Part shown: piece after piece, positions 1-6,298 of the stretch
Layout: each line of letters opens with the position of its first letter
Numbering within the stretch: position 1 is the first letter of the stretch
Source of the DNA: Burkholderiaceae bacterium
GTDB lineage: Bacteria; Pseudomonadota; Gammaproteobacteria; Burkholderiales; Burkholderiaceae
NCBI GenBank assembly: GCA_947457745.1
Contig: CANGWT010000106.1
Location: 1 to 6,298 of the forward strand
Direction: 5' to 3'
Length of the DNA stretch: 6,298 nt
Position numbers and translations under genes: made by a program
Notes under the pieces: generated by a model
Database searches by the model: none
What the model saw: the letters and a program-made list of their open reading frames with translations, nothing else
Told to the model about the DNA's origin: nothing

Positions 1-263
1 CTGAACGCTACGCTTATGAAACTTTAGATTTGGTGCAGCAGCAATACAGGCTAGGCACTGCTAGTTACTTGGCTGTCCTCTATTATCAAAATCAATATCA
101 AATTGCTAAAGTCAAATCGGTTTCTGCGCAAGCGACCCGATTCTCTGATACAGCAGCATTATTTGCAGCATTAGGCGGCGGTTGGTGGAATCGTACCGGC
201 CCAGCCTTTCAACCAAAAGCCATAGCGAACAAAGATCAAAATGAAACTTCTGGAAACAATTAA
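1..263 (+). CDS. Outer-membrane efflux channel (TolC/NodT family), 3' end only
   Basis: This is the C-terminal 86 residues of an outer-membrane factor, the channel through which a tripartite efflux pump discharges substrate across the outer membrane. The reading frame is already open at base 3 and runs to the TAA at 261-263, so the gene starts outside the window. The visible part has the family's ending: an alpha-helical barrel repeat (QQQYRLGTASYLAVL, with the usual YR.G..SYL.VL pattern), a long polar helix rich in Gln and Ala, then the typical NodT-type closing motif ALGGGWW. A short polar tail of about 25 residues follows. No lipobox or signal can be judged because the N-terminus is missing. 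The adaptor gene begins inside its last 23 bases, which ties it to the same pump. Its place before the adaptor, rather than after the permease, is less common than the adaptor-permease-channel order. The family call is firm; the substrate is unknown. Confidence 0.9.
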   Translation, partial: ERYAYETLDLVQQQYRLGTASYLAVLYYQNQYQIAKVKSVSAQATRFSDTAALFAALGGGWWNRTGPAFQPKAIANKDQNETSGNN

Positions 264-1572
264 AACTAAAGTAACTGCGACTGCAGTTACCTTATGGGCT
301 TGGATACTTACTAAGGCGGTAGAGTGGAAACTTCGTGAGAAGCTCATTGTGCTTTGGGACAAGATAAAAGGAATTTGGGTGCGTTTGCGCGAACGCTTTA
401 TGCGCAGTAAGATCAATGCAAAACTGCAGTCTATGACCCCTTTAGGTCGACGTATGACCATCATGTTGTGCGGTGTATTTTTGTTGTTAGGTTTGATTTT
501 TGGATTTAACCAACTCAAGACATTCATGATCAAGTACTTTATTGCTGGTATGGGTTTGCCGCCAGCAACAGTTTCTACGATGGTCGTAGAAACAACAGCA
601 TGGCAACCTAAATTATCCAGTGTTGGTAATGTGCGTGCATTTCGTGGTGTAGAGCTCAGCACTGAAATTGGCGGCTTGGTGCAAACCGTGCCTATTAAAT
701 CTGGCATGGATGTCAAAGAAGGTGAGTTGCTCATTAAATTGAATGACGCATCTGATGTCGCTCAACTTAATTCTTTAAAAGCATTGGCAGATTTGGCTCA
801 AGTAATTAATGAGCGCGATAGACAGCAGCTAGAGATTCAGGCGATTAGTAAGAACGTATTCGATACCAGTAAAGCGGATGCAAAGTCTAAACAGGCTCAG
901 GTGGAACAGCAAACTGCTTTAGTTGCTAAGAAAAATTTAAAGGCTCCTTTCAGTGGGCGCGTTGGTATTGTGATGATCAACCCTGGTCAGTTTGTAAATC
1001 CAGGCGATAAGTTGCTCACCCTCCAAACCCTGGATCCGATTTTTGTGGATTTCAATCTCCCACAAAGTAATGCCGAACAAATTCAGGTTGGCCAAGAAAT
1101 TGTCGTGACCACTGATGCATTCAAGGACGCAAGCTTTACCGGCAAGATTAGCGCCGTCAGCCCGAAGGTCGACGCTAACACACGAAATATTCAAATTGAG
1201 GCTAAGTTAGCCAATCCAGATAAAAAGATCTTACCGGGAATGTTTGCTAATGTGAATATCAAGTTAGGCGAGCAGGTGAAGATGCTAACCTTGCCACAAA
1301 CCGCTGTGACCTATAACCCATATGGATCAACTGTCTTTATTGCTAAGCCAACTGGTAAAAAGGATAAGCAGGGCAAGCCTGCGCTGGAGGCTCAACAAGT
1401 CTTCGTGACTACCGGGCCGACACGCGGAGATCAGGTAGCGATTCTCAAAGGGGTTGATGAGGGTGCCACGGTTGTTACTAGTGGCCAACTCAAGTTGAAG
1501 AATGGAACACCATTGATTGTGAATAACAAGGTGTTGCCAGCTAATTCACCTAACCCAAAGCCACAGGAATAA
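241..1572 (+). CDS. RND efflux periplasmic adaptor (membrane-fusion protein, MexH-like)
   Basis: This adaptor bridges the RND permease and the outer-membrane channel in the periplasm. From N to C it shows: a basic, Trp-rich extension (residues 1-70); one membrane anchor (about 73-92); the first half-lipoyl segment (about 140-170, with SGMDVKEGELL); a short coiled-coil hairpin (about 176-232); the second half-lipoyl segment (APFSGRVG at 235-242, then NPGQFVNPGDKLL); a beta-barrel (about 265-345, with LPGMFANVNI); and a membrane-proximal domain with GVDEGATVVTSGQLKLKNG near 404-422. It is anchored by a helix, not by lipid: no lipobox is present. At 443 residues it is longer than most relatives of about 360-390, and the excess lies at the N-terminus. 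I chose the ATG at 241 because the frame is open and it overlaps the channel gene, allowing coupled translation. It has no clear Shine-Dalgarno sequence, so ATGs at 433 or 454 (AGG seven bases upstream of the latter) remain possible. Confidence 0.93.
   Translation: MKLLETIKTKVTATAVTLWAWILTKAVEWKLREKLIVLWDKIKGIWVRLRERFMRSKINAKLQSMTPLGRRMTIMLCGVFLLLGLIFGFNQLKTFMIKYFIAGMGLPPATVSTMVVETTAWQPKLSSVGNVRAFRGVELSTEIGGLVQTVPIKSGMDVKEGELLIKLNDASDVAQLNSLKALADLAQVINERDRQQLEIQAISKNVFDTSKADAKSKQAQVEQQTALVAKKNLKAPFSGRVGIVMINPGQFVNPGDKLLTLQTLDPIFVDFNLPQSNAEQIQVGQEIVVTTDAFKDASFTGKISAVSPKVDANTRNIQIEAKLANPDKKILPGMFANVNIKLGEQVKMLTLPQTAVTYNPYGSTVFIAKPTGKKDKQGKPALEAQQVFVTTGPTRGDQVAILKGVDEGATVVTSGQLKLKNGTPLIVNNKVLPANSPNPKPQE
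271..290 (+). promoter_or_regulatory. Perfect inverted repeat / mRNA hairpin in the first codons of the adaptor
   Basis: GTAACTGC (271-278) and GCAGTTAC (283-290) are exact reverse complements separated by the four bases GACT, giving an 8-bp stem. It begins 7 bases after the channel stop codon and 27 bases after the adaptor ATG. No U-run follows, so it is not an intrinsic terminator. It could slow ribosomes at the channel-adaptor junction, limit RNA decay, or be a dyad operator; these are inferences. The same bases encode VTATAVT, so chance is also possible. Confidence 0.4.
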
Positions 1573-1579
1573 GTCCTAG

Positions 1580-4500
1580 ATGAATTGGACTGACATATTT
1601 ATTCGTAGGCCAGTGCTCTCGCTGGTAGTGAGTGCACTCGTCCTGGTCTTTGGTTTGAAGGCAGTGGGATCTTTGCCAGTGAATCAGTACCCGCAAACCC
1701 AAAATGCCGTTGTGACGATTACGACGGCCTACTATGGCGCTGATCCAGAGACGATTGCAGGATTTATTACGCAGCCCTTAGAGACAGCGATTGCTCAATC
1801 TCAGGGCATTGATTATTTGTCATCCATGAGCGTGAGTGGCCTCTCAACCATTACCGCTACTCTCAAGCTGAACTACGATTCCAATGCGGCATTGACGCAG
1901 ATCCAGACCCAAATTAGCTCGGTTAAGAATCAACTACCACCGCAAGCCCAGCAACCAGTTCTGACTGTGCAGATTGGCCAATCGACTGCAGCCATGTACA
2001 TGGGTTTTTATAGTGAAGATATTCCAAACAACGCGATTACTGATTACCTGTTGCGGGTAGTCAAGCCAAAGCTAGATTCTATAGACGGTGTCCAGAACGC
2101 TGAAATTACTGGTGGCAGAAAGTTTGCTCTGCGCGCTTGGCTCGATCGCGAGAAGATGGCTGGACTTGGTGTGGGCGCAGATGATGTCTATAGCGCCATG
2201 GCAGCCAATAACTACTTGTCAGCAGTTGGCAGCACCAAAGGCGAAATGGTTGCAGTGGACTTGGTGGCGGGTACTGATTTGCATACGCTTGATGAGTTCC
2301 GCAAGTTAGTGATTAAAAAAGATGGCATCAACATTGTGTATTTGGATCAAGTAGCTAGCGTGACTATGGGCTCCGAGGATTACAACACCAACGTCGCATT
2401 TAGCGGCAAGAGGTCGGTGTTTATCGCAATCAAGGTGGCTCCGCAGGCGAACTTGCTCGATGTAGCTGCACGGGTTCGTGCCGCCGTGCCAGATATTCAG
2501 AAGCAGTTACCTACCGGCATGTCCGGCAAAGTGGTCTATGACTCCACTAAGTTCATTACTACTTCGATCGATGAAGTGGTGGCTACATTATTAGAAGCGC
2601 TGTTAATTGTGACAGTGGTGATCTATCTCTTCTTGGGTAGTGCACGAGCAGTTGCAGTACCTGTGATTGCGATGCCGCTCTCTCTCATTGGTACATTCTT
2701 CCTCATGCAGATTCTGGGTTACTCCATTAATTTGCTGACACTGCTTGCCCTAGTCTTAGCAATTGGTTTGGTGGTCGACGATGCCATTATTGTGGTTGAG
2801 AACGTGGACCGCCATATGAAGGAAGGTAAGTCTCCGCTAGAAGCATCTTTGATTGCTGCGCGTGAATTGGGCGGTCCTATTTTGGCAATGACGATTGTAC
2901 TGATCGCGGTGTATATCCCAATTGGCTTTCAGGGTGGCTTGACTGGTGCTCTCTTTACCGAGTTTGCCTTTACCTTAGCGAGTGCAGTGGCAGTATCTGG
3001 ATTGATTGCTTTGACGCTTTCTCCGATGATGTGTTCACGTATCTTTACTGAAGAACAAGAGGCTTCGCCGTTTGTTCAAAAGATTGACCGTATTTTTGAA
3101 AAAGTCCACCATAGTTATCAAACTACTTTGCGTGAGCTCTTGAGCACTTGGCAGGTCATTATTGTGATGGGTGCGATTTTGCTGGGTGGGGTGGCCTATC
3201 TTTACTCCACTGCACGTTCTGAATTAGCGCCAACAGAAGACCAGGGTATTGTCTTAATGCAGGCTTCGGGACCGCCTAACAGTACAGTCAATCAGATGCA
3301 GACTTACGCTGATCAGATTTATCAAATATCAGCAGCAGAACCTGAGTATGAGCAGATGTTCCAGATTACCAGTCCAACAAGTAGCTTTGGTGGCGTCTTG
3401 CTTAAAGATTGGGATCAACGCAGTCGTAATGCTACTAAGTTCCAAGAAGATATGCAGAGTAAGTGGAATTCGATCGCCGGCGCTCGCGTGGCAGCTTTCC
3501 AGTTCCCAGCTTTACCTGGGGCACAGGGCTTGCCTGTTCAAGTGGTGATTAATACTACCGAGTCTTACGAACTTTTAAATGAGGTATCCCAAGCGGTTTT
3601 AGATAAGGCACGTCGTAGCGGTAACTTCTTTTTCGTAGACTCCGATTTGAAGATTGATAAACCACAAGATGTTTTGGAAATTGATCGTGAAAAAGTGGCG
3701 GCACTGGGTATGACTCAGCAGCAAGTAGGTAGTGCGCTATCTGCTGCTTTGGGTGGTGGCTATGTTAATTACTTCTCTGTTGCTGGACGCTCTTATCGCG
3801 TCATTCCACAAGTAAAGCAAGTAGACCGCTTAAACCCAGACCAAATTCTAGACTATTACATACGCACCCCTAGCGGACAGATGATTCAGGCCCGAACTAT
3901 CGCAACAATTAAGCAAAGAGTAGTACCGCAATCTATTAATCACTTTCAGCAGCTTAATTCGGCAACGATATTTGGTGTGAGCACCCCATTTATTTCTCAA
4001 GCAGATTTACTGAAGTTTATGCGTCAAACTTTGAAAGAGGTTGCGCCAAATGGTTACACCATGGATTACGCTGGCCCGTCCCGTCAGTTCATGGCAGAGT
4101 CTGGCGGTTTCTTAGTGACTATGTTTTTTGCGATCTTAATTGTGTTCTTGGTTTTGGCTGCGCAGTTTGAAAGCTTTCGCGATCCAATTGTCATTTTGGT
4201 TTCAGTGCCACTTGCTTTGTTCGGAGCACTGATCTTTATTAATTTGGGATTCACAACCTTAAATGTGTATACCCAGGTTGGACTGGTTACGTTGATGGGG
4301 CTGATTAGTAAGCACGGCATTTTGATTGTGGAATTTGCTAATGAGTTACAAGAGGCTGGTCGTAGTAAGTTGGACGCTATCGTAGAAGCTAGTAGCGTAC
4401 GTTTACGTCCAATCTTAATGACGACTGCTGCGATGGTATTGGGTGTAGTGCCTCTAGTAATTGCCTCTGGTGCAGGCGCTGCTGGCCGTCAATCCATGGG

Positions 4501-4615
4501 GATCGTCATCTTTACTGGCTTATCAATTGGTACACTGTTTACACTTTTTGTAGTACCAGCTATGTACTTATTTATTGGCGCAGATCACCATCAGAAAAAA
4601 TTCAAGCAACAGTAA
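1580..4615 (+). CDS. RND multidrug efflux permease, HAE-1 family (MexI-like)
   Basis: This is the inner-membrane, proton-driven pump of the system, expected to work as a homotrimer that takes up substrates from the periplasm or membrane and passes them to the outer-membrane channel. It is 1011 residues, slightly shorter than AcrB (1049). The N-terminus MNWTDIFIRRPV is the family signature and fixes the start. Twelve membrane helices are visible: one near residues 12-30, five between about 335 and 482, one near 525-543, and five between about 843 and 998, with two large periplasmic loops between them. The proton-relay residues are all present: Asp400 and Asp401 in GLVVDDAIIVVEN, Lys911 in GLISKHGILIVEFAN, and Arg941 in VRLRPILMT, matching AcrB D407, D408, K940 and R971. 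The gene starts 7 bases after the adaptor stop; AGGA at 1565-1568 is a rather distant ribosome binding site (11 bases), so coupling to the adaptor is likely. Intact pump; substrate unknown. Confidence 0.97.
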   Translation: MNWTDIFIRRPVLSLVVSALVLVFGLKAVGSLPVNQYPQTQNAVVTITTAYYGADPETIAGFITQPLETAIAQSQGIDYLSSMSVSGLSTITATLKLNYDSNAALTQIQTQISSVKNQLPPQAQQPVLTVQIGQSTAAMYMGFYSEDIPNNAITDYLLRVVKPKLDSIDGVQNAEITGGRKFALRAWLDREKMAGLGVGADDVYSAMAANNYLSAVGSTKGEMVAVDLVAGTDLHTLDEFRKLVIKKDGINIVYLDQVASVTMGSEDYNTNVAFSGKRSVFIAIKVAPQANLLDVAARVRAAVPDIQKQLPTGMSGKVVYDSTKFITTSIDEVVATLLEALLIVTVVIYLFLGSARAVAVPVIAMPLSLIGTFFLMQILGYSINLLTLLALVLAIGLVVDDAIIVVENVDRHMKEGKSPLEASLIAARELGGPILAMTIVLIAVYIPIGFQGGLTGALFTEFAFTLASAVAVSGLIALTLSPMMCSRIFTEEQEASPFVQKIDRIFEKVHHSYQTTLRELLSTWQVIIVMGAILLGGVAYLYSTARSELAPTEDQGIVLMQASGPPNSTVNQMQTYADQIYQISAAEPEYEQMFQITSPTSSFGGVLLKDWDQRSRNATKFQEDMQSKWNSIAGARVAAFQFPALPGAQGLPVQVVINTTESYELLNEVSQAVLDKARRSGNFFFVDSDLKIDKPQDVLEIDREKVAALGMTQQQVGSALSAALGGGYVNYFSVAGRSYRVIPQVKQVDRLNPDQILDYYIRTPSGQMIQARTIATIKQRVVPQSINHFQQLNSATIFGVSTPFISQADLLKFMRQTLKEVAPNGYTMDYAGPSRQFMAESGGFLVTMFFAILIVFLVLAAQFESFRDPIVILVSVPLALFGALIFINLGFTTLNVYTQVGLVTLMGLISKHGILIVEFANELQEAGRSKLDAIVEASSVRLRPILMTTAAMVLGVVPLVIASGAGAAGRQSMGIVIFTGLSIGTLFTLFVVPAMYLFIGADHHQKKFKQQ

Positions 4616-4638
4616 ATTATTCGTATCTGAAAAAGAGA

Positions 4639-4665
4639 AAAAGGGTGAACTAAGTTCACCCTTTT
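4639..4665. terminator. Bidirectional intrinsic terminator between convergent operons
   Basis: A 12-bp perfect stem (4639-4650 with 4654-4665) with a three-base TAA loop has a GC-rich core (GGGTGAAC/GTTCACCC) flanked by A and T runs. It begins 24 bases after the permease stop and lies about 40 bases beyond the stop of the GST gene on the other strand. Read on the + strand, the stem ends in TTTT followed by CT. Read on the - strand it continues as TTTTTCTCTTTTT, which is the stronger U-tract. It should end both operons. Confidence 0.9.
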
Positions 4666-4706
4666 CTAGTTGAGACCCCTGATTCTGATGCTCTAGGAAC
4701 TTTACT

Positions 4707-5369
4707 TTACTTCACAATATTGAGTTCTTTTTCTGCAACCACGCTGTACTTAGTATCCGCTTCTATGCGCTGCATCCATGTATCAATATTATGTAAAGAA
4801 GGGCGAGGGCCAGTTTGCTCTGGGAAGGTTTGATTTAATAAAATCCAACGGCTTACGCAAAGTACTAGCGGAATATCCCCGATACTGAATGCATTTCCAG
4901 AGCAATAGTGCTGGCTTGCCAGCTGCTGATCTAGCAATGTGAGTAGTGCATTGGTATCTTGATAAGCCTTACGAATTGCTTCGTTGTTTCGCTCGTTTTC
5001 AGGCGTACGAGTTAGCCCCAAAAAAGCGGTGCGTAATGCTGGCCACAAAGTTCCTAGTTGCCAGTCCATCCACTTCTCAGACTGATATTGAGTGGCAATA
5101 TCGCTTGTTAAGCGCTTCGATTGATCGTACTGACGAACCAGGTATCGCAAGATCGTATTGGATTCCCAAAGTACCAGCTTACCGTCTTCTAAGGTTGGCA
5201 CTAAGCCATTGGGATTAAGCGCTAGAAATTCAGGTGTACGATTTTTCCCAAAATGAAGGCCGGCATCAATGCGTTCAAAATCTTTCCCTTCCTCTAATCC
5301 TAACTCTGCAAGGCACCACAATACCTTTTGAACATTGATAGAACTTTTTCTTCCCCATAAGCGCATCAT
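4707..5369 (-). CDS. Glutathione S-transferase family protein
   Basis: A cytosolic GST of 220 residues, the usual length, expected to act as a dimer that conjugates glutathione to electrophiles or reduces peroxides and disulfides with it. The thioredoxin-like N-terminal domain (about 1-80) starts MMRLWGRKSSINVQKVLW, with Ser9/Ser10 at the position of the catalytic serine of theta/zeta-like and related bacterial classes. It carries the glutathione-site motif NPNGLVPTL with the cis-proline at Pro58, and ESNTILRYL at 69-77, where Glu69-Ser70 bind the gamma-glutamyl group. The all-helical C-terminal domain (about 90-210) has the folding N-cap motif FSIGDIPL (Ser162, Asp165). AGGA at 5376-5379 on the minus strand lies 6 bases before the ATG at 5369 and 9 before the adjacent ATG at 5366, so either Met could be first. 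It follows the flavin reductase gene by 22 bases and is last in that operon. The class and substrate are not assignable by eye. Confidence 0.93.
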   Translation of the reverse strand: MMRLWGRKSSINVQKVLWCLAELGLEEGKDFERIDAGLHFGKNRTPEFLALNPNGLVPTLEDGKLVLWESNTILRYLVRQYDQSKRLTSDIATQYQSEKWMDWQLGTLWPALRTAFLGLTRTPENERNNEAIRKAYQDTNALLTLLDQQLASQHYCSGNAFSIGDIPLVLCVSRWILLNQTFPEQTGPRPSLHNIDTWMQRIEADTKYSVVAEKELNIVK

Positions 5370-5391
5370 TTCAATTCCTATTCAATTATTT

Positions 5392-5880
5392 TTAAAGTGA
5401 TGAATCTAAACCCATAAACTTGCTGTGTGCAAATATGAGTGGATGACTTGCTGGAGAGTGCTTTAGGTTGAGGACTTTCGCAACAATGATGTTATGGTCG
5501 CCGCCGGTATGCACTGATACGGTCTCGCATTCAAAGTAAGCGCAGCACCCTTCAATTTGGGTAAGCCCACTCACTGCAATTTTATGGGGGATACTAGTGA
5601 ATTGATTTTCTTTCACGGTAGCAAAGTGCATCGCCATAGCTTCTTGCGAGCGTTCTAGTACATGAATTAATTGTTTGTGACCCACTTCAAAATTAGGCAT
5701 CAAGCGCGAATGCTTCTTAAGACTCCACAAAATGAGTGGGGGCTCCAAGGAAACGGTATTAAAAGAGCTGATAGTGATGCCATGAGCATGCTGGTCCGCA
5801 TCTAAGCAAGTAATCACAGTGACCCCGGTTGCAAAGGAAGAGAAGCCCTTGCGGAGCTCTTGTGAGGTAAATGGGGTCAT
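5392..5880 (-). CDS. Flavin reductase-like protein (FMN-binding split barrel)
   Basis: A 162-residue cytosolic protein of the flavin reductase-like domain family (HpaC/DIM6/NTAB type), whose members use NAD(P)H to reduce free or bound FMN or FAD, often supplying a partner monooxygenase. Visible motifs are FATGVTVITC near residues 16-25, GITISSFNTVSLEPPLILWSL at about 34-54 (the flavin phosphate and ring-binding stretch, with SF.. VSL.PP), and HTGGDHNIIVAKV near 124-136, the family's GDH motif. Length is normal and nothing is missing. The ATG at 5880 has only a weak purine-rich stretch upstream, so translation may be coupled to the lipoprotein gene whose stop lies 21 bases before it. No monooxygenase gene is in the window, so the partner, if any, is elsewhere. 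It may instead be a stand-alone oxidoreductase. The fold call is firm, the reaction less so. Confidence 0.9.
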   Translation of the reverse strand: MTPFTSQELRKGFSSFATGVTVITCLDADQHAHGITISSFNTVSLEPPLILWSLKKHSRLMPNFEVGHKQLIHVLERSQEAMAMHFATVKENQFTSIPHKIAVSGLTQIEGCCAYFECETVSVHTGGDHNIIVAKVLNLKHSPASHPLIFAHSKFMGLDSSL

Positions 5881-5901
5881 CTTGCTTACTTGTTTAGGGG
5901 C

Positions 5902-6186
5902 TTACTGCGTTGCAGCCGGAATGGTAGTGCCTGGTATGGGGGTCAGAATTTCTTTCTCTTCAGCTTTAACGCATTTAAAGCGATATTCCTTGCCGGCCTT
6001 GGAAAGGAAGCTTGCGCCTTGGTAAAAGTCATTCTTACAAGTTGTGCTGGCAAAATCCATCACATCTTGTGGCGTTGCGCTGGAAGTGATCAGGCGCATA
6101 TTGCCCATAGACATATTAATCTGGCTCGATGAGCAGCCAATCAGTGCTAGACCACAAGTTGAAGTTAATAGTAGAATTTTTTTCAT
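5902..6186 (-). CDS. Small lipoprotein of unknown function
   Basis: A 94-residue exported lipoprotein; I do not recognise its family. The start at 6186 is chosen over an in-frame ATG at 6207 because a near-perfect Shine-Dalgarno GGAGG (6192-6196) sits 5 bases before it, and MKKILLLTS is a typical signal-peptide start. The signal peptide ends in a lipobox LIGC, so Cys18 would be lipidated and the mature protein of 77 residues begins CSSSQ. Ser at position +2 does not signal inner-membrane retention in the E. coli rule, so the outer membrane is likely. The mature part has a Met-rich stretch (INMSMGNMRL), a central helix-like section (TPQDVMDFASTTC), a YRFKC strand and a Pro/Thr-rich tail. Two mature cysteines (TTCKND and RFKCV, 21 residues apart) could form a disulfide. 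It is the first gene of the operon with the flavin reductase and GST. Confidence 0.85.
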   Translation of the reverse strand: MKKILLLTSTCGLALIGCSSSQINMSMGNMRLITSSATPQDVMDFASTTCKNDFYQGASFLSKAGKEYRFKCVKAEEKEILTPIPGTTIPAATQ

Positions 6187-6273
6187 GGAAACCTCCATAA
6201 TCAGCAATGCTCGTTAGGATAAACCTATTACGTATTTGCTGTGGAGAATGCAGCGCTTTTAAAAGGAAGAGAC
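6187..6273. promoter_or_regulatory. Divergent intergenic region, presumed to hold both promoters
   Basis: These 87 bases separate the leftward lipoprotein operon from a rightward gene, so promoters for both should lie here. I see no convincing -35/-10 pair on either strand; TAGGAT at 6215-6220 is only a weak -10-like match. Two small dyads are visible: TAGG-ATAAA-CCTA (6215-6227) and the 10-base palindrome CTTTTAAAAG (6256-6265), which touches the ribosome binding site of the rightward gene. Their function is unknown. Confidence 0.5.
6192..6196 (-). promoter_or_regulatory. Strong ribosome binding site that fixes the lipoprotein start
   Basis: On the minus strand GGAGG is followed by TTTCC and then the ATG at 6186. 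The good match and 5-base spacing favour this start over the ATG at 6207, which would lie upstream of the site and add seven residues before the signal peptide. Confidence 0.85.
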
Positions 6274-6298
6274 ATGTTTAAGGCTATTTTGGTAAATA
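6274..6298 (+). CDS. Start of a rightward gene, possibly MDR-type oxidoreductase (AcuI/YhdH-like)
   Basis: Only eight codons are visible (MFKAILVN) before the window ends. AGGA at 6264-6267 lies 6 bases before the ATG, a good ribosome binding site. The beginning M-KA-L- with a following Asn resembles the first strand of medium-chain reductases such as acrylyl-CoA reductase/YhdH, but eight residues are too few to name a family, and other proteins begin this way. That a gene starts here is fairly likely; the identity is a guess. Confidence 0.5.

Noticed and set aside
460..480. Cysteine 77 of the adaptor as a possible lipobox
   Set aside because: The preceding residues (IMLC) do not fit the lipobox pattern, and the cysteine lies early in the hydrophobic helix rather than at its end.
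171..734. A 187-codon open frame on the minus strand across the channel end and adaptor start
   Set aside because: It is antisense to well-supported coding sequence, has no recognisable domain or good ribosome binding site, and its composition looks like a complement of coding sequence.
937..1194. An 85-codon minus-strand open frame inside the adaptor
   Set aside because: It lies antisense to the conserved second lipoyl and barrel region of the adaptor and shows no family features.
2088..3548. Short + strand open frames at 2088-2309 and 3348-3548 within the permease
   Set aside because: They are out-of-frame shadows of a strongly conserved RND permease.
4084..4320. A 78-codon minus-strand open frame inside the permease
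   Set aside because: It is antisense to the conserved membrane helices 8-10 and the Lys911 motif; no independent support.
4946..5218. A 90-codon + strand open frame opposite the GST
   Set aside because: The GST on the minus strand has full family motifs across this stretch, so this is its shadow.
5819..6132. Two overlapping + strand open frames (5819-6025 and 5890-6132) opposite the lipoprotein and flavin reductase start
   Set aside because: They overlap each other and well-supported minus-strand genes, and lack domains or convincing start signals.
6187..6207. The longer start of the lipoprotein at the ATG ending at 6207
   Set aside because: It would put seven extra residues before a standard signal peptide and places the GGAGG site inside the gene, where that site clearly serves the ATG at 6186.

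Overview
The window looks like a piece of chromosome from a Gram-negative bacterium. It carries a complete inner-membrane RND pump gene, its periplasmic adaptor, the end of a TolC/NodT-type outer-membrane channel gene and a small lipoprotein gene. The moderate base composition and the style of the proteins suggest a low-GC member of the Burkholderiales such as Polynucleobacter. That placement is inference from familiarity, not a measured match.

Left part (1-4615, + strand): a tripartite efflux operon in the order outer-membrane factor (3' end only), membrane-fusion adaptor, RND permease. The adaptor start codon lies 20 nt inside the end of the channel gene, and the permease begins 7 nt after the adaptor stop, so the three are almost certainly co-transcribed and translationally coupled. 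Together they would form an envelope-spanning pump: a proton-driven permease in the inner membrane, an anchored adaptor in the periplasm and a channel in the outer membrane. The family is the MexH/MexI-like branch of HAE-1 multidrug pumps; the substrate cannot be read from the sequence. A strong hairpin terminator at 4639-4665 closes the operon and also serves the opposing operon.

Right part (6186 down to 4707, - strand): a compact three-gene operon running leftwards. It encodes a 94-residue lipoprotein of unknown function, a flavin reductase-like FMN-binding split-barrel protein (162 aa), and a glutathione S-transferase (220 aa). Gaps are about 21-22 nt. The last two suggest redox or electrophile detoxification chemistry; the lipoprotein has no recognised role.

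Far right (6187-6298): an 87-bp divergent intergenic region, then the first eight codons of a + strand gene running off the window, possibly a quinone/acrylyl-CoA reductase-type MDR oxidoreductase.

Most of the window is ordinary accessory or housekeeping efflux and detoxification content. I found no mobile element, CRISPR array, RNA gene or clearly new system. The points most worth a second look are the unusual tryptophan-rich cytoplasmic extension of the adaptor, a perfect hairpin in its first codons, and the unknown lipoprotein leading the flavin reductase/GST operon.
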